Assembly (NCBI RefSeq): GCF_923868895.1
Contig: NZ_OV350343.1
Coordinates: 992,001 to 1,056,000 of the forward strand
DNA length: 64,000 nucleotides
DNA from: Halomonas sp. TD01
Lineage (GTDB): Bacteria > Pseudomonadota > Gammaproteobacteria > Pseudomonadales > Halomonadaceae
Direction of reading: 5' to 3'
The first letter of the stretch is position 1; each line of letters begins with the position of its first letter. Positions 32,702-41,948 of this stretch are shown piece by piece. A program made the translations under genes and the position numbers. The notes beneath the pieces were generated by a model. That model saw only the letters and a program-made list of their open reading frames with translations, was not told where the DNA came from and did not search any database.

Positions 32702-33910
32702 CTAGAGTTCAACCAAACCTTTGCTAGTGAACGAGCCCTCTTCTACCACCATTTCCACAACAACGCCGGGCACGTCGCCATTTTCGTCAAATTCATGGGA
32801 GCCAGAAGCGCCTTCGTAGTTGATCTCTGTACCTGCTGCAATCAGCTCGACCGCTTTTTCCCACTCGCCCGGCAGTATTACTTCGCCTGGCGCGCTGGAA
32901 ACACTGCGTAGCGCTTCAGAAAGCCCTTCACGCTCAGCGCTGCCATTTTGCTCAATAGCCAACGCCACTAGGAAGGCCGCATCATAAGCCTGGGCAGCGA
33001 ATACGGCGCTAGGGTCGATGCCCGCCGCTTCAGCCGCTTCATTGAAAATATCCGTTCCGGGAAGGTCAGGGCTACCGGGACGCGTCGCGATCATGCCGTC
33101 CAGTATGTCAGCGCCAATCGCTTCTACTAAGCTATCACCGACCATGCCATCGGCACCCACATACTGGGTGAACATGCCGCTTTCGTAGGCTTGGCGCAGT
33201 ACCGTCTGGCCGGAGGTATCGGCATAGGCCAGTACGACCAGCGTGTCTGCACCACTCGAAGACAGCGAGCCAAGCTCAGAACGGTAATCGGCACGGTTAT
33301 CTTCATGTGCGAGGTTTTCTGCTATTTCGCCACCGCCCGCTTCAAAGGCGTCACTGAAGGCATCCGACAAGCCACGGCCATAGTCGTTGTTAACGTAGGT
33401 CACTGCGACAAAATCGATGCCTTTATCAAGCAGTAGCTTGGCAAGCATTTCGCCTTGGAAGGCATCCGACGGCACGGTACGGAAAACTAAGTCGTTGTCA
33501 TCCAACTCAGAAACCGCGGGAGCCGTTGACGCAGGCGAGACCATCAACACACCACCTGGAATCGCTGCGTTATTGGCAGCGGCAATCGTCGCCCCAGTAC
33601 ACAAAGCGCCGACAATCGCGGTGACTTGCTCAGAATTCACCATGCGATCTGCGGCGTTAGATGCAGCAGAGGCATCCGAACAGGTCGTATCCCCTGACGG
33701 CATTTCCAACGTTTGCCCCCCCAAGATGCCGCCCTGCTCATTTATCTGCGTCACGGCAAGCTGAGCACCCGCAAAAATGGGTGGTGTCAGGCTTTCAATT
33801 CCCCCGGTAAAGCCGCCCAAGAAGCCAACTTTGACCTCCGCCTGGGCCATGCCCGCTAACGCGAGTGATGAGGCCGCAACGGCGGTGGCTAATGTGCGCT
33901 TATTAATCAT
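32702..33910 (-). CDS. ABC transporter substrate-binding protein, Leu/Ile/Val-binding type
   Basis: This periplasmic binding protein is the probable partner of the neighbouring LivGFHM-like proteins. The 402-residue precursor starts MINKRTLATAVAASSLALAGMAQA, a Sec signal peptide likely cleaved after AQA (residue about 24). The mature part has EVKVGFLGGFTGGIESLTPPIFAGAQLAVTQINEQGGILG, typical of peripla_BP_6 proteins. It is strongly acidic, as usual for halophile secreted proteins. The gene is convergent to the transporter genes, so it is transcribed separately. The ligand is unknown. Confidence 0.88.
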   Translation of the reverse strand: MINKRTLATAVAASSLALAGMAQAEVKVGFLGGFTGGIESLTPPIFAGAQLAVTQINEQGGILGGQTLEMPSGDTTCSDASAASNAADRMVNSEQVTAIVGALCTGATIAAANNAAIPGGVLMVSPASTAPAVSELDDNDLVFRTVPSDAFQGEMLAKLLLDKGIDFVAVTYVNNDYGRGLSDAFSDAFEAGGGEIAENLAHEDNRADYRSELGSLSSSGADTLVVLAYADTSGQTVLRQAYESGMFTQYVGADGMVGDSLVEAIGADILDGMIATRPGSPDLPGTDIFNEAAEAAGIDPSAVFAAQAYDAAFLVALAIEQNGSAEREGLSEALRSVSSAPGEVILPGEWEKAVELIAAGTEINYEGASGSHEFDENGDVPGVVVEMVVEEGSFTSKGLVEL

Positions 33911-34032
33911 ATTATTGGTCGCTCCGAGTCTGTTAAGTGCCCCGACTGTCCAGCGCGGGACTTCTCTTAATTTGGAACTGTAACGCCAAAAACACAAGCA
34001 ACGCTTTCTAACGCAACGTGGGACGGAAAGTC

Positions 34033-34071
34033 ACTATCTCTAACAACTATCTCTAACAACTATCTCCAACT
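34033..34071. repeat. 13-bp tandem repeat, three copies
   Basis: ACTATCTCTAACA occurs at 34033-34045 and 34046-34058, with a diverged third copy ACTATCTCCAACT at 34059-34071. The array ends one base before the stop codon of the DASS gene, in its 3' flank. Confidence 0.8.
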
Positions 34072-34072
34072 A

Positions 34073-35548
34073 CTATTCCCACCAGCCAAACCCTAACACC
34101 GGCATGGCAAGCGCAAACACCGCCACACAGATGACGGCGACGGCGACCAAACTCATAACCGCCCCGGCGCGCAGCATATCGCTCACCTGAACTTTACCAC
34201 TGCCGAACACAACGGCATTGGGTGGCGTAGCGACGGGTAACATAAAGGCGCAAGAGGCAGCCATGGCGACCGGCACAGTAAGCAGTAGCGGACTTTGCTC
34301 CATGCTTACGGTTAGCGCGGCCGCCAGCGGTACAATAGCCGCCGCCGTAGCAGTATTACTGGTCACGTGGCTCATTAGCATGACCGTGACGACCACCATG
34401 AAAACCATCGCCCAGATAGGCCAGTTTACAAACACGGCCATCACGCTTGCCACTACCTCGGCCAACCCTGAGCTTTCGATGGCACTGCCTAAACTAAGCC
34501 CGCCGCCCACCAGCAATAACACATTCCAGGGGAGGTTCTGCGCACTCTTACAGTCGAGTAAAAACTGGCGTTGTCCCCAACGAGCAGGAATCACAAACAG
34601 CAGTAGCGCGCCCAGCACGGCAATACCGCCATCGCTAAGTGTCAGGCCAGTTAGGTTTTCCAGCACTGGGCGCCCCATCCAGGCCAACGCCACCAACGTA
34701 AATACAGCGGCAACGCGTTGCTCGGGGCGACTCATTCGGCCGAGGTCTTCCGCCTGCTGGGATAACACTGTACTAATGCCCTCCAGCGGTGAACGAGGTA
34801 CAGGATAAATCCAGCGGGTCAGCAGCCACCAGCCGATCAGCAATAGCAGCGCCGCAGGCGGCACTCCTACGAGCATCCACTGCGCAAAACCGATCTCGAT
34901 GCCGTAGTTATCCGCCATAAAGCCGGCCAGTAAAGCGTTAGGAGGTGTACCAATCAGCGTCCCCATTCCGCCAATATTGGCAGCCAGAGCGATACCCAAC
35001 AGTAAACAAAGTTCCATGGGGCGCTGGTCCAAAGCGCTGCCCTTGCGTTCAAGTAGCGTAAGAACCGACAAACCTATCGGCACCATCAACGCCGCCGTCG
35101 CGGTATTGCTCACCCACATGCTGAGGAACGCTGTTGCCCCCATAAAGCCCGCGACCAGGTGGTCTGGCCGCTTGCCCGCCACGGTCAACACACCCAAGGC
35201 AATCCGTCGGTGAAGGTTCCAGCGCTGTATGGCCTCCGCCAGCATAAAACCACCCAAAAATAGAAAAATCAGTGGGTTAGCATAAGGAGCAGCCGCTGCA
35301 TTCACGTCGACCACACCTAACAGCGGTAATAGTGCTATTGGCAACAGCGCGGTTACCGGCATCGGCACTGGCTCTAAAATCCACCAGATAGCCATCCACG
35401 CAGTAAGAGCGAGAACACGCCATGCAGCGACGGGCATGTCGTCGGGCGCGCCTGATAACAACAACGCCATCGCAACCAGGGGGCCGCCCAACAGTCCCAA
35501 GGTGATTTTGCGTCGCTGCCAGCGCAAGGCGTTAGTAGACGCTTCCAT
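34073..35548 (-). CDS. Sodium:dicarboxylate/sulfate-type symporter (DASS/SLC13 family)
   Basis: This inner-membrane Na+-coupled anion transporter probably handles dicarboxylates. The 491-residue protein has about twelve hydrophobic segments and the two family SNT motifs, one in MWVSNTATAALMVPIGLSV and one in SHVTSNTATAAAIVPLAAAL. These form the paired Na+/substrate sites. I chose the ATG at 35548 because a strong AAGGAGG lies 8 nt upstream; ten in-frame codons precede it. The small membrane-protein gene upstream may be co-transcribed. Confidence 0.88.
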   Translation of the reverse strand: MEASTNALRWQRRKITLGLLGGPLVAMALLLSGAPDDMPVAAWRVLALTAWMAIWWILEPVPMPVTALLPIALLPLLGVVDVNAAAAPYANPLIFLFLGGFMLAEAIQRWNLHRRIALGVLTVAGKRPDHLVAGFMGATAFLSMWVSNTATAALMVPIGLSVLTLLERKGSALDQRPMELCLLLGIALAANIGGMGTLIGTPPNALLAGFMADNYGIEIGFAQWMLVGVPPAALLLLIGWWLLTRWIYPVPRSPLEGISTVLSQQAEDLGRMSRPEQRVAAVFTLVALAWMGRPVLENLTGLTLSDGGIAVLGALLLFVIPARWGQRQFLLDCKSAQNLPWNVLLLVGGGLSLGSAIESSGLAEVVASVMAVFVNWPIWAMVFMVVVTVMLMSHVTSNTATAAAIVPLAAALTVSMEQSPLLLTVPVAMAASCAFMLPVATPPNAVVFGSGKVQVSDMLRAGAVMSLVAVAVICVAVFALAMPVLGFGWWE

Positions 35549-35589
35549 GGTCACTACCTCCTTAATAAAGCGGCCCACATAAGTGCTTG

Positions 35590-35823
35590 CTAATTATCCT
35601 CATCAGCGACCCGCTGCGCCTGCTGCTTACGCAGGCGATTACGGCGGTAAAGCCTTATCAACGCGATTGTCAGGGCGGCGGCCACCATGAGAGCGAGCAC
35701 AACTCCCTGCCAGGGGCGGGCAGCATCGCCCATCACGGTTTCCAACGTAATAATCAGCATTAAACCCAGCGCCTGCGACCCAATGGCCAGCGCCCGCAGT
35801 ATGTCGAAAGCGGGTTGAGGCAT
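35590..35823 (-). CDS. Small two-segment membrane protein of unknown function
   Basis: I do not recognise a family. The product of about 77 residues (MPQPAFDILRALAIGSQ...) has two hydrophobic segments (about residues 9-27 and 37-55) and a basic cytoplasmic tail LIRLYRRNRLRKQQ, with an acidic end. Two ATGs lie six bases apart; GGAG is 6 nt before the second (35823), which I prefer. It lies 41 nt upstream of the DASS gene on the same strand, so it could be an accessory of that transporter, but this is only context. Confidence 0.6.
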   Translation of the reverse strand: MPQPAFDILRALAIGSQALGLMLIITLETVMGDAARPWQGVVLALMVAAALTIALIRLYRRNRLRKQQAQRVADEDN

Positions 35824-35889
35824 AGACATCTCCGTAATTTTTAACGTGCATGGTATGGTTCACCAGTGTACCTGCTTAACGGAAAAATC

Positions 35890-36693
35890 ATGAATGCGAT
35901 TGCCATTGGCCCACTGCTTATCTCCACCCCCAGACTGTACGCTTTAGGCTGCGCGCTACTATTGTTATTGACTAGCCGCTACCTGCTGGGACTAACGTCC
36001 TCACAGCACGGGCGATGGTTCAATGGGCTATTGGTGGTATGGCTGCTGGCGGCCCGGATTGTGTTTGTAGCGCTCAACTGGGAAAGCTACGGCGCAGAAC
36101 CGCTAGAGGCGCTCAAGGTATGGCAGCCCGGCTACAACGCGCTGGGGGGATTGATTGCGGGGTTGATTTGGACAGCCTGGGTGCTGCGCGAGCGGCTGCT
36201 GGCGCTCATTGGCGGCCTCGCCATGCTGATCGGCACGACAAGCCTGTGGCTGGTCTTGGTAACGCTTGCCCCCTTAGGCAATGAATTTGCTATTGACGCG
36301 TTGCCAGAGGTTACCTTAGACGATGTGGACGGCAATCCAGTGCATCTGCCTTCGCTGGCCGAAAGCGGCGACCTTATTATTGTTAATCTATGGGCGACCT
36401 GGTGTCCGCCTTGCCTGCGGGAGATGCCGCTGCTTGAAGACGCTGCAAAGCGTGAGGGTGTCAGTGTGGTAGTCGCCAACCAAGGCGAAGACTTACTGCC
36501 GGTCGTGCGCTATCTAGACGAGCAAACACTGGATTTTCGCTACGCACTGCGTGATCCGAACCAAACGCTAATGGCGCAATTTCAAGCCCCTGGCCTGCCC
36601 ACCACCGTGCTTTTTGATCGTCAGGGCAACACGCTGGATGTACACGTTGGCGAGTTAACCCGCGCCCACCTGGAACGCTGGTTAAAAGATTGA
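35890..36693 (+). CDS. Fusion of an Lgt-like membrane domain with a TlpA-type thioredoxin domain
   Basis: This is probably a membrane-anchored thiol-disulfide reductase facing the periplasm. Residues about 1-125 contain four hydrophobic segments with an Lgt-like pattern (AARIVFVALNWESYGAEPLEALKVWQPGYNALGGLIAG). Residues about 135-265 form a thioredoxin domain with WCPPC at 171-175 and the cis-proline loop GLPTTVLFD. The Lgt catalytic histidine region (SFHGG in Lgt) reads NALGG, so acyl transfer activity is unlikely. I prefer the ATG at 35890 over a GTG eight codons earlier. It is divergent from the small membrane protein gene. Confidence 0.82.
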   Translation: MNAIAIGPLLISTPRLYALGCALLLLLTSRYLLGLTSSQHGRWFNGLLVVWLLAARIVFVALNWESYGAEPLEALKVWQPGYNALGGLIAGLIWTAWVLRERLLALIGGLAMLIGTTSLWLVLVTLAPLGNEFAIDALPEVTLDDVDGNPVHLPSLAESGDLIIVNLWATWCPPCLREMPLLEDAAKREGVSVVVANQGEDLLPVVRYLDEQTLDFRYALRDPNQTLMAQFQAPGLPTTVLFDRQGNTLDVHVGELTRAHLERWLKD

Positions 36694-36747
36694 CCACGAT
36701 AGACCTTAATCCCCCCGCTGCTTTGCGTTAGAATCCCCCGCCCTGTT

Positions 36748-36772
36748 GCCACCGGAGACCTGCCCCGGTGGC
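36748..36772 (+). other. Hairpin in the rapA upstream region
   Basis: GCCACCGG (36748-36755) and CCGGTGGC (36765-36772) are perfect inverted arms with a 9-nt loop. They sit 36 nt before the rapA start with no T-run, so this is more likely a leader structure than a terminator. Confidence 0.55.
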
Positions 36773-36807
36773 GTACAACCTGTTTCTGTAGACTTCCTCG
36801 AGGCATC

Positions 36808-39753
36808 ATGAGCGATTTTTCTCCCGGCCAGCGTTGGATTAGCGACGGCGAGGCTGAGCTTGGACTCGGCACCGTGCTTAACTGCGACGCCCGTAGCGTT
36901 ACCATTTTGTTCAGTGCCAGCCAGGAAACCCGTACGTACAACACCCGCCAAGCCCCCTTGACTCGCGTCATGTTCGGCAGCGGCGACCGCGTGATTTCTG
37001 CTGATGGCTGGCAGATGATCGTAGACGATAGCAAAGAGACCAGTGGCTTAATCACTTATATTGGCGAAGATAGCGACGGCAACCCTCGTGAGCTATCCGA
37101 GGCAAAGCTTGCCGACACCATGCAGTTTGACCAAGCGCGCGATCGGCTGCTGACTGGCCAAGTTGATCGCAATGACTGGTTTGATCTGCGTTTTCGCACG
37201 CTGCACCACTATCAGCGCATCGAGCAGCATAGCGCCCTAGGCTTTGCTGGGCCGCGCATCGACCTGATTCCTCACCAGCTTTATATCGCTGACGAAGTGG
37301 CCGGTCGCCATGCCCCTCGCGTTTTGCTAGCGGACGAAGTTGGGCTTGGTAAAACGATTGAGGCAGGGCTGATTCTCCACCGCCTGCTACTGGCTGGCCG
37401 AGTAGAACGCGCGTTGATTTTGGTGCCAGACAGCCTTACTCACCAATGGCTAGTAGAGCTTTTACGCCGTTTCTCACTCAACGTTAGCCTGCTGGATGAG
37501 CAGCAAAGTCTCGCCCACGGTAGCGCTAATCCATTTGAAAGCGCCCAAATAGTATTGGCTAGTCAAGGTTGGCTGTTCGCCAACACGCACCGGCAAGAGC
37601 AGGCCCTGGCGAGCCACTTTGACCTGCTCATCGTCGATGAAGCCCATCATCTCGACTGGAGTCCTGACGGCAGCGGCCCAGGTTATCAGTGCGTCGAACA
37701 GCTTTCCGCTGATATTCCTGGTTTATTACTGCTGACTGCCACGCCAGAACAGATGGGGGTTGAGAGCCATTTCGCTCGCCTGCGCTTGCTAGATGCCGAG
37801 CGTTATCACGACATCGAACGCTTCAAAGACGAAGAGCATCATTACATCGCTGTTGCCCAAGCCATTGATGCCTTGGATGAGCTACCCAATACCGCCGAGG
37901 CGCGTGAACGGGTCGATAATGTAGCGGATGACCGCGACAGCCAAGCGTTGCTAGCAACGTTATGCAACCCTGAGGCGAGTACTGAACAGCAGAATGCTGC
38001 TCGCGCTCAGTTGCGCGATGCGCTGCTTGATCGTCACGGTACTGGGCGCGTCATGTTCCGCAACAGTCGCCGGCATGTGGGCGGTTTTCCGGAGCGTCGC
38101 CTGCACCTCGCCCAGTTGGAACTGCCATCGGCCTACCGACGCGTGCTGCGTCGCTTGGAACGCGATGATGATTACCTGGACGAGTTGCTGATTGAAACGG
38201 GCATGGATCACCCGGACGTACTGATCTATCCAGACACTATGTACCGCGAGCTAAGCAACGACCCACTTAACACCGAATCCTGGTGGCATATCGACCCACG
38301 GGTAAATTGGCTGCTGGAAAAACTTAGCGACGATAGCGACAGCGGCTTCGCCAACGACAAAGTACTGATTATTGCCCACCATAGAGAAACCGCAGAAGGG
38401 CTTGCCGAAGGGCTTCGCGTACTAGGTGGCTATCACGCGCCGGTATTCCATGAAGGGCTCTCACTCGTCGAGCGTGACCGTGCCGCCGCAGCATTTGCCG
38501 ATGAAGAAGATGGCTGCCAAGTGCTGGTGTGCTCTGAAATCGGTTCAGAAGGCCGCAACTTCCAGTTCTGCCGCCATCTGGTGATGTTTGATATGCCCCA
38601 GCATCCCGACCAGTTGGAGCAGCGCATTGGCCGCCTAGACCGGATTGGCCAGCGCCATGCCATTGAACTTCACGTGCCTACCTTTACCGGCAGCCCCGGT
38701 GAGCGCCTGCTGCGCTGGTACCACGAAGGCATGGATGCCTTCAGCGCACCCCATGGCATTGGCAGCGACCTATATGACGCCTTTGGCGATGCCCTGGCCG
38801 ATGCGTTACTTGACGATGAAATGCTCAATGAAATCATCGACGAAACCCGCGAAATGTTCACCGCCAAATTGACTGAACGGGACGCTGGCCGTAACCGCCT
38901 GCTAGAGCTAAACGCCTGCCGCCCCGCCCGTGCTCAGCAGGTAATTGATGCGGTGCGTGAGCTGGATGAAGACCCAGCGTTGCCGCGCTTTGTAGAACGC
39001 GCACTGGATATTTTTGGCGTAGATAGCCAAGAGATTGGCAATGGCTTGCTTTATTTGCAGCCTAGCCAGCACATGCTGGACGGCCTACCTGGGTTAGTGA
39101 AAGGTGAAGAGGGCTTTTCAGCCACTTACAGCCGTTCGCTGGCGCTTGCACGAGACGACATTCAGCGACTCTCTTGGGAGCACCCGCTGCTACGCGAAAT
39201 GATGGAGCGCATCTTAGATGGCACTATGGGTAACACCGCATTGGCGCTGTTGCGGCACCCTGCCATTCCCAGCGGCCGCTTGATGGCTGAGCTGGTCTTC
39301 CGTACCCACTGCCCTGCGCCTAAATCACTACACCTTAACCGCTTCTTGCCGCCCACGGCGGTGCGCGTCCTGCTTGATGAGTCAGGCGCAAACCTAACCA
39401 GTAAGATTTCCTTCACCGGTCTTGGCAAAAACCTGCAGAAAGTGAACAAGTCATTGGCACGAGACTTGATTAAAAGCCGTCATGACCAGCTGCGTGCACT
39501 CCTCATTCAGGGTGAAGGTGAAGCCGAACGTGAGCTGCCCAGCATCGTGGAAAGCGCTGAAACACGTATGCGAGCCCAACTGGATGCAGAACTCGCACGC
39601 TTAACCGCCCTGGCAGAACACAACCCAGCCGTTCGTAGTGAAGAACTTGAGGCCCTGAGGCAAGAGCGCCAAGCGCTCAGCGACGCGATAGAAAACACCC
39701 GCTTACGGCTTGATTCCGTACGGGTGATTATCACTGTCGACCCCAACGCCTAA
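36808..39753 (+). CDS. rapA: RNA polymerase-associated ATPase RapA
   Basis: RapA is a Swi2/Snf2-type ATPase that binds core RNA polymerase and promotes its recycling. The 981-residue protein starts with tandem Tudor-like domains (MSDFSPGQRWISDGEAELGLG). Helicase motif I LADEVGLGKTIEAGLILHRLL (about residues 174-194) and the DEAH box IVDEAHHLDW follow, then the second lobe with EIGSEGRNFQFCRHLVMFDMP and EQRIGRLDRIGQ. The C-terminal RapA-specific domain is complete. It converges on the next gene 10 nt away. Confidence 0.95.
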   Translation: MSDFSPGQRWISDGEAELGLGTVLNCDARSVTILFSASQETRTYNTRQAPLTRVMFGSGDRVISADGWQMIVDDSKETSGLITYIGEDSDGNPRELSEAKLADTMQFDQARDRLLTGQVDRNDWFDLRFRTLHHYQRIEQHSALGFAGPRIDLIPHQLYIADEVAGRHAPRVLLADEVGLGKTIEAGLILHRLLLAGRVERALILVPDSLTHQWLVELLRRFSLNVSLLDEQQSLAHGSANPFESAQIVLASQGWLFANTHRQEQALASHFDLLIVDEAHHLDWSPDGSGPGYQCVEQLSADIPGLLLLTATPEQMGVESHFARLRLLDAERYHDIERFKDEEHHYIAVAQAIDALDELPNTAEARERVDNVADDRDSQALLATLCNPEASTEQQNAARAQLRDALLDRHGTGRVMFRNSRRHVGGFPERRLHLAQLELPSAYRRVLRRLERDDDYLDELLIETGMDHPDVLIYPDTMYRELSNDPLNTESWWHIDPRVNWLLEKLSDDSDSGFANDKVLIIAHHRETAEGLAEGLRVLGGYHAPVFHEGLSLVERDRAAAAFADEEDGCQVLVCSEIGSEGRNFQFCRHLVMFDMPQHPDQLEQRIGRLDRIGQRHAIELHVPTFTGSPGERLLRWYHEGMDAFSAPHGIGSDLYDAFGDALADALLDDEMLNEIIDETREMFTAKLTERDAGRNRLLELNACRPARAQQVIDAVRELDEDPALPRFVERALDIFGVDSQEIGNGLLYLQPSQHMLDGLPGLVKGEEGFSATYSRSLALARDDIQRLSWEHPLLREMMERILDGTMGNTALALLRHPAIPSGRLMAELVFRTHCPAPKSLHLNRFLPPTAVRVLLDESGANLTSKISFTGLGKNLQKVNKSLARDLIKSRHDQLRALLIQGEGEAERELPSIVESAETRMRAQLDAELARLTALAEHNPAVRSEELEALRQERQALSDAIENTRLRLDSVRVIITVDPNA

Positions 39754-39763
39754 CGCTGAAAAG

Positions 39764-40666
39764 CTAGAGAATGGCCTCTAACGCCTTATCGAGCGTCGGG
39801 TACTGAAAGGTGAACCCGGCCTCTATCAGGCGTGCAGGGCGCATATCGGCCCCCGTCAGCAATAATTGTGACATTTCTCCGAAGCCCGCTTTTAGTACGA
39901 AAGCGGGCACCGGGAAAACCGCTGGTCGGTGAAGCTGCTTAGCCAACGTTTTCGTAAACTCAGCATTCGTCACCGGATGCGGAGCACTGCCATTAAACAC
40001 ACCTGAAAGCGTCGACTCGTCCATCAAAAACATAATCGCTGCCACGAGATCATCGCGATGGATCCAGGGCATAAACTGTTCGCCACTGCCAAAACGTCCC
40101 CCTAGCCCAAGTTTAAACGGCGGCAGCATCTTCTGCAGCGTGCCGCCACCCGCCTCAAGCACCAAACCTATACGCAGTATCGCTAAACGAACGCCCATCG
40201 CTTCAATCGCCTTGGCGGCCGCTTCCCACTGAGCACAAAGCCGATGAGCAAACTCATCGTTAGGCGACGTTGTTTCATCCACCACCGTATTGCCTTGATT
40301 ACCGTAATACCCCATAGCGGAGCCACTGATCATCACTTTGGGTAACGCTTGCCCATTGGCTTCGAGCTGCTCACAAAGCGTTATCAATTGCTGGGTGCTG
40401 TCGATTCGAGAGCGAATCAGCGTCTCTTTTTGGCTATCACTCCAGCGCTTTGCAGCAATCGACTCACCAGCAAGGTTCACCAACACCTCGGGGGGGGTAT
40501 CCATAAATGCCTGGGCGCTATCACGAATATCGCAGGCTTTCGGCAACCGGCCACGCACTTGGTGCGGCGCTCGGGAAACCACCTGCACCTCGTGCCCTTG
40601 AGTGAGGAGTTGTTGGCAGAGTCGCTGACCAACAAAGCCGCTACCTCCGGTGATTAATACCCGCAT
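39764..40666 (-). CDS. TIGR01777-type NAD(P)-dependent epimerase (YfcH-like)
   Basis: This is an extended short-chain dehydrogenase of unknown substrate. The 300-residue protein begins MRVLITGGSGFVGQRLCQQL, a nucleotide-binding GxxGFxG motif. It contains NLAGESIAAKRWSDSQKETLIRSR and GSAMGYYGNQG, which are characteristic of the YfcH/SDR39U1 family. A C-terminal DUF1731-like segment (about residues 250-298) is present. It is divergent from the renalase-like gene with a 176-nt gap. Confidence 0.9.
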   Translation of the reverse strand: MRVLITGGSGFVGQRLCQQLLTQGHEVQVVSRAPHQVRGRLPKACDIRDSAQAFMDTPPEVLVNLAGESIAAKRWSDSQKETLIRSRIDSTQQLITLCEQLEANGQALPKVMISGSAMGYYGNQGNTVVDETTSPNDEFAHRLCAQWEAAAKAIEAMGVRLAILRIGLVLEAGGGTLQKMLPPFKLGLGGRFGSGEQFMPWIHRDDLVAAIMFLMDESTLSGVFNGSAPHPVTNAEFTKTLAKQLHRPAVFPVPAFVLKAGFGEMSQLLLTGADMRPARLIEAGFTFQYPTLDKALEAIL

Positions 40667-40762
40667 GGTGTCACTCCTATGGCCTGATAAGGTGGGTAGC
40701 GTATGCCCACATAGACGCTGAACTGCAAAGCTGGGATTAGCAGCGATTTAAATGATCGTTGC

Positions 40763-40782
40763 ATCGTATTTTATTGTACGAT
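40763..40782. promoter_or_regulatory. Palindrome in the epimerase/renalase divergent promoter region
   Basis: ATCGTA-N8-TACGAT is a perfect 6-bp inverted repeat in the AT-rich stretch 61 nt before the renalase-like gene. The right half overlaps TTGTAC (40774-40779), a word that recurs twice in front of the MerR-like gene. A possible -35 TTGCAT starts just before it. An operator role is inference. Confidence 0.4.
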
Positions 40783-40842
40783 ATCTATACACAAACGCTA
40801 CACATTGATCATTACACATTTAATTAGCCGTCGCGAGCTCCT

Positions 40843-41907
40843 ATGCCTGAACAATTGCCTGTGTCTTCAACACTTTCTGACGCCCACTCAGTGGCAATTA
40901 TCGGCGCTGGTCTGTCTGGCCTTGCCTGCGGACATCAGCTTGCCAGTCAGGGAGTTAAGGTGGCGCTATTTGATAAAGCGCGTGGCCCCGGTGGCCGCAT
41001 GTCAAGCAAGCGACGCCCATCAGCGGCACTGGACCTAGGCGCGCAGGCATTTACCGTGCGCAATGAACGATTCGCTAATAAAGTAGCCGAGTGGCAAACC
41101 GCTGGCTGTGTTGCTATTTGGCCAACGTCTCGTTATCAGGCTAGCGCATCCGGCTGGCAAACACACAATGACGATCAGTTGCGTTACACCGGCGCGCCAC
41201 GCATGAGTGCAGTAACCCGTCATCTAGCCGACACGCTTAACGCCCTACCCAATGCCGCCATTACGCTTGAAACCCACATTACGGCGTTTGATAAAACGGC
41301 GGCTGGCTGGCAGCTTCACGATACCAACGGATCAATACACGGGCCTTTCGATGTGGTAGTTATCAGCGCCCCGCCGCCCCAGGCTAAAGCATTATTAGCA
41401 GAGTGGGAGCCAACACTGTCAGCTGCCTGTGAAGCAAAGCCTCAACGAGGATGTTGGGCAGGTTGGGTTATTTTCGAGAAACCGCTACCGCCAATAACGC
41501 AGGTGGCGCCAGCGTGGCACACCGTTCACACACAACATTCAGTGCTTCGTCTAGCGTCACGCAATCACACTAAGCCTGGACGTGAACATCAGCCAGAAAG
41601 TATTAGTTTGCTTGCTCAACTGGACTGGAGCGACCTACATATTGAGAGTGACGGCGAAAGCGTTGCCCAACAGTTGCTGGAAGCATTTGTGTCGCTGCTG
41701 CCCAATAACACAAAGCTTCCGAACGTCATTGAACTCGGTGCGCACCGCTGGCGCTATGCGCAACCAGCGCAGGCAGGTCAACAGGCGTACTTATACAGCA
41801 CGAGTGGGTTAGCACTCTGCGGCGACAGCTTCAAAGGTAGTCGTGTCGAAGATGCTTGGCTGTCAGGTGATGAGCTAGGCAAGGCCTTATTAGGCCGGTC
41901 GGTCTAA
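40843..41907 (+). CDS. Renalase-like NAD/FAD-dependent oxidoreductase
   Basis: This is a flavoprotein of the NAD(P)/FAD-binding oxidoreductase family, related to bacterial renalases. The 354-residue protein has the dinucleotide motif VAIIGAGLSGLACGHQL (about residues 17-33), then FDKARGPGGRMSSKR. Near the C-terminus lies the FAD-binding ending LALCGDSFKGSRVEDAWLSGDELGKAL. Residues 1-15 are probably unstructured. It lies 210 nt upstream of the MerR-like regulator on the same strand; homologues often neighbour photolyase genes. The substrate is unknown. Confidence 0.82.
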   Translation: MPEQLPVSSTLSDAHSVAIIGAGLSGLACGHQLASQGVKVALFDKARGPGGRMSSKRRPSAALDLGAQAFTVRNERFANKVAEWQTAGCVAIWPTSRYQASASGWQTHNDDQLRYTGAPRMSAVTRHLADTLNALPNAAITLETHITAFDKTAAGWQLHDTNGSIHGPFDVVVISAPPPQAKALLAEWEPTLSAACEAKPQRGCWAGWVIFEKPLPPITQVAPAWHTVHTQHSVLRLASRNHTKPGREHQPESISLLAQLDWSDLHIESDGESVAQQLLEAFVSLLPNNTKLPNVIELGAHRWRYAQPAQAGQQAYLYSTSGLALCGDSFKGSRVEDAWLSGDELGKALLGRSV

Positions 41908-41948
41908 AAAAAGAAAGAAATCTTCACTTTTCGAACATATTGGAAAGG

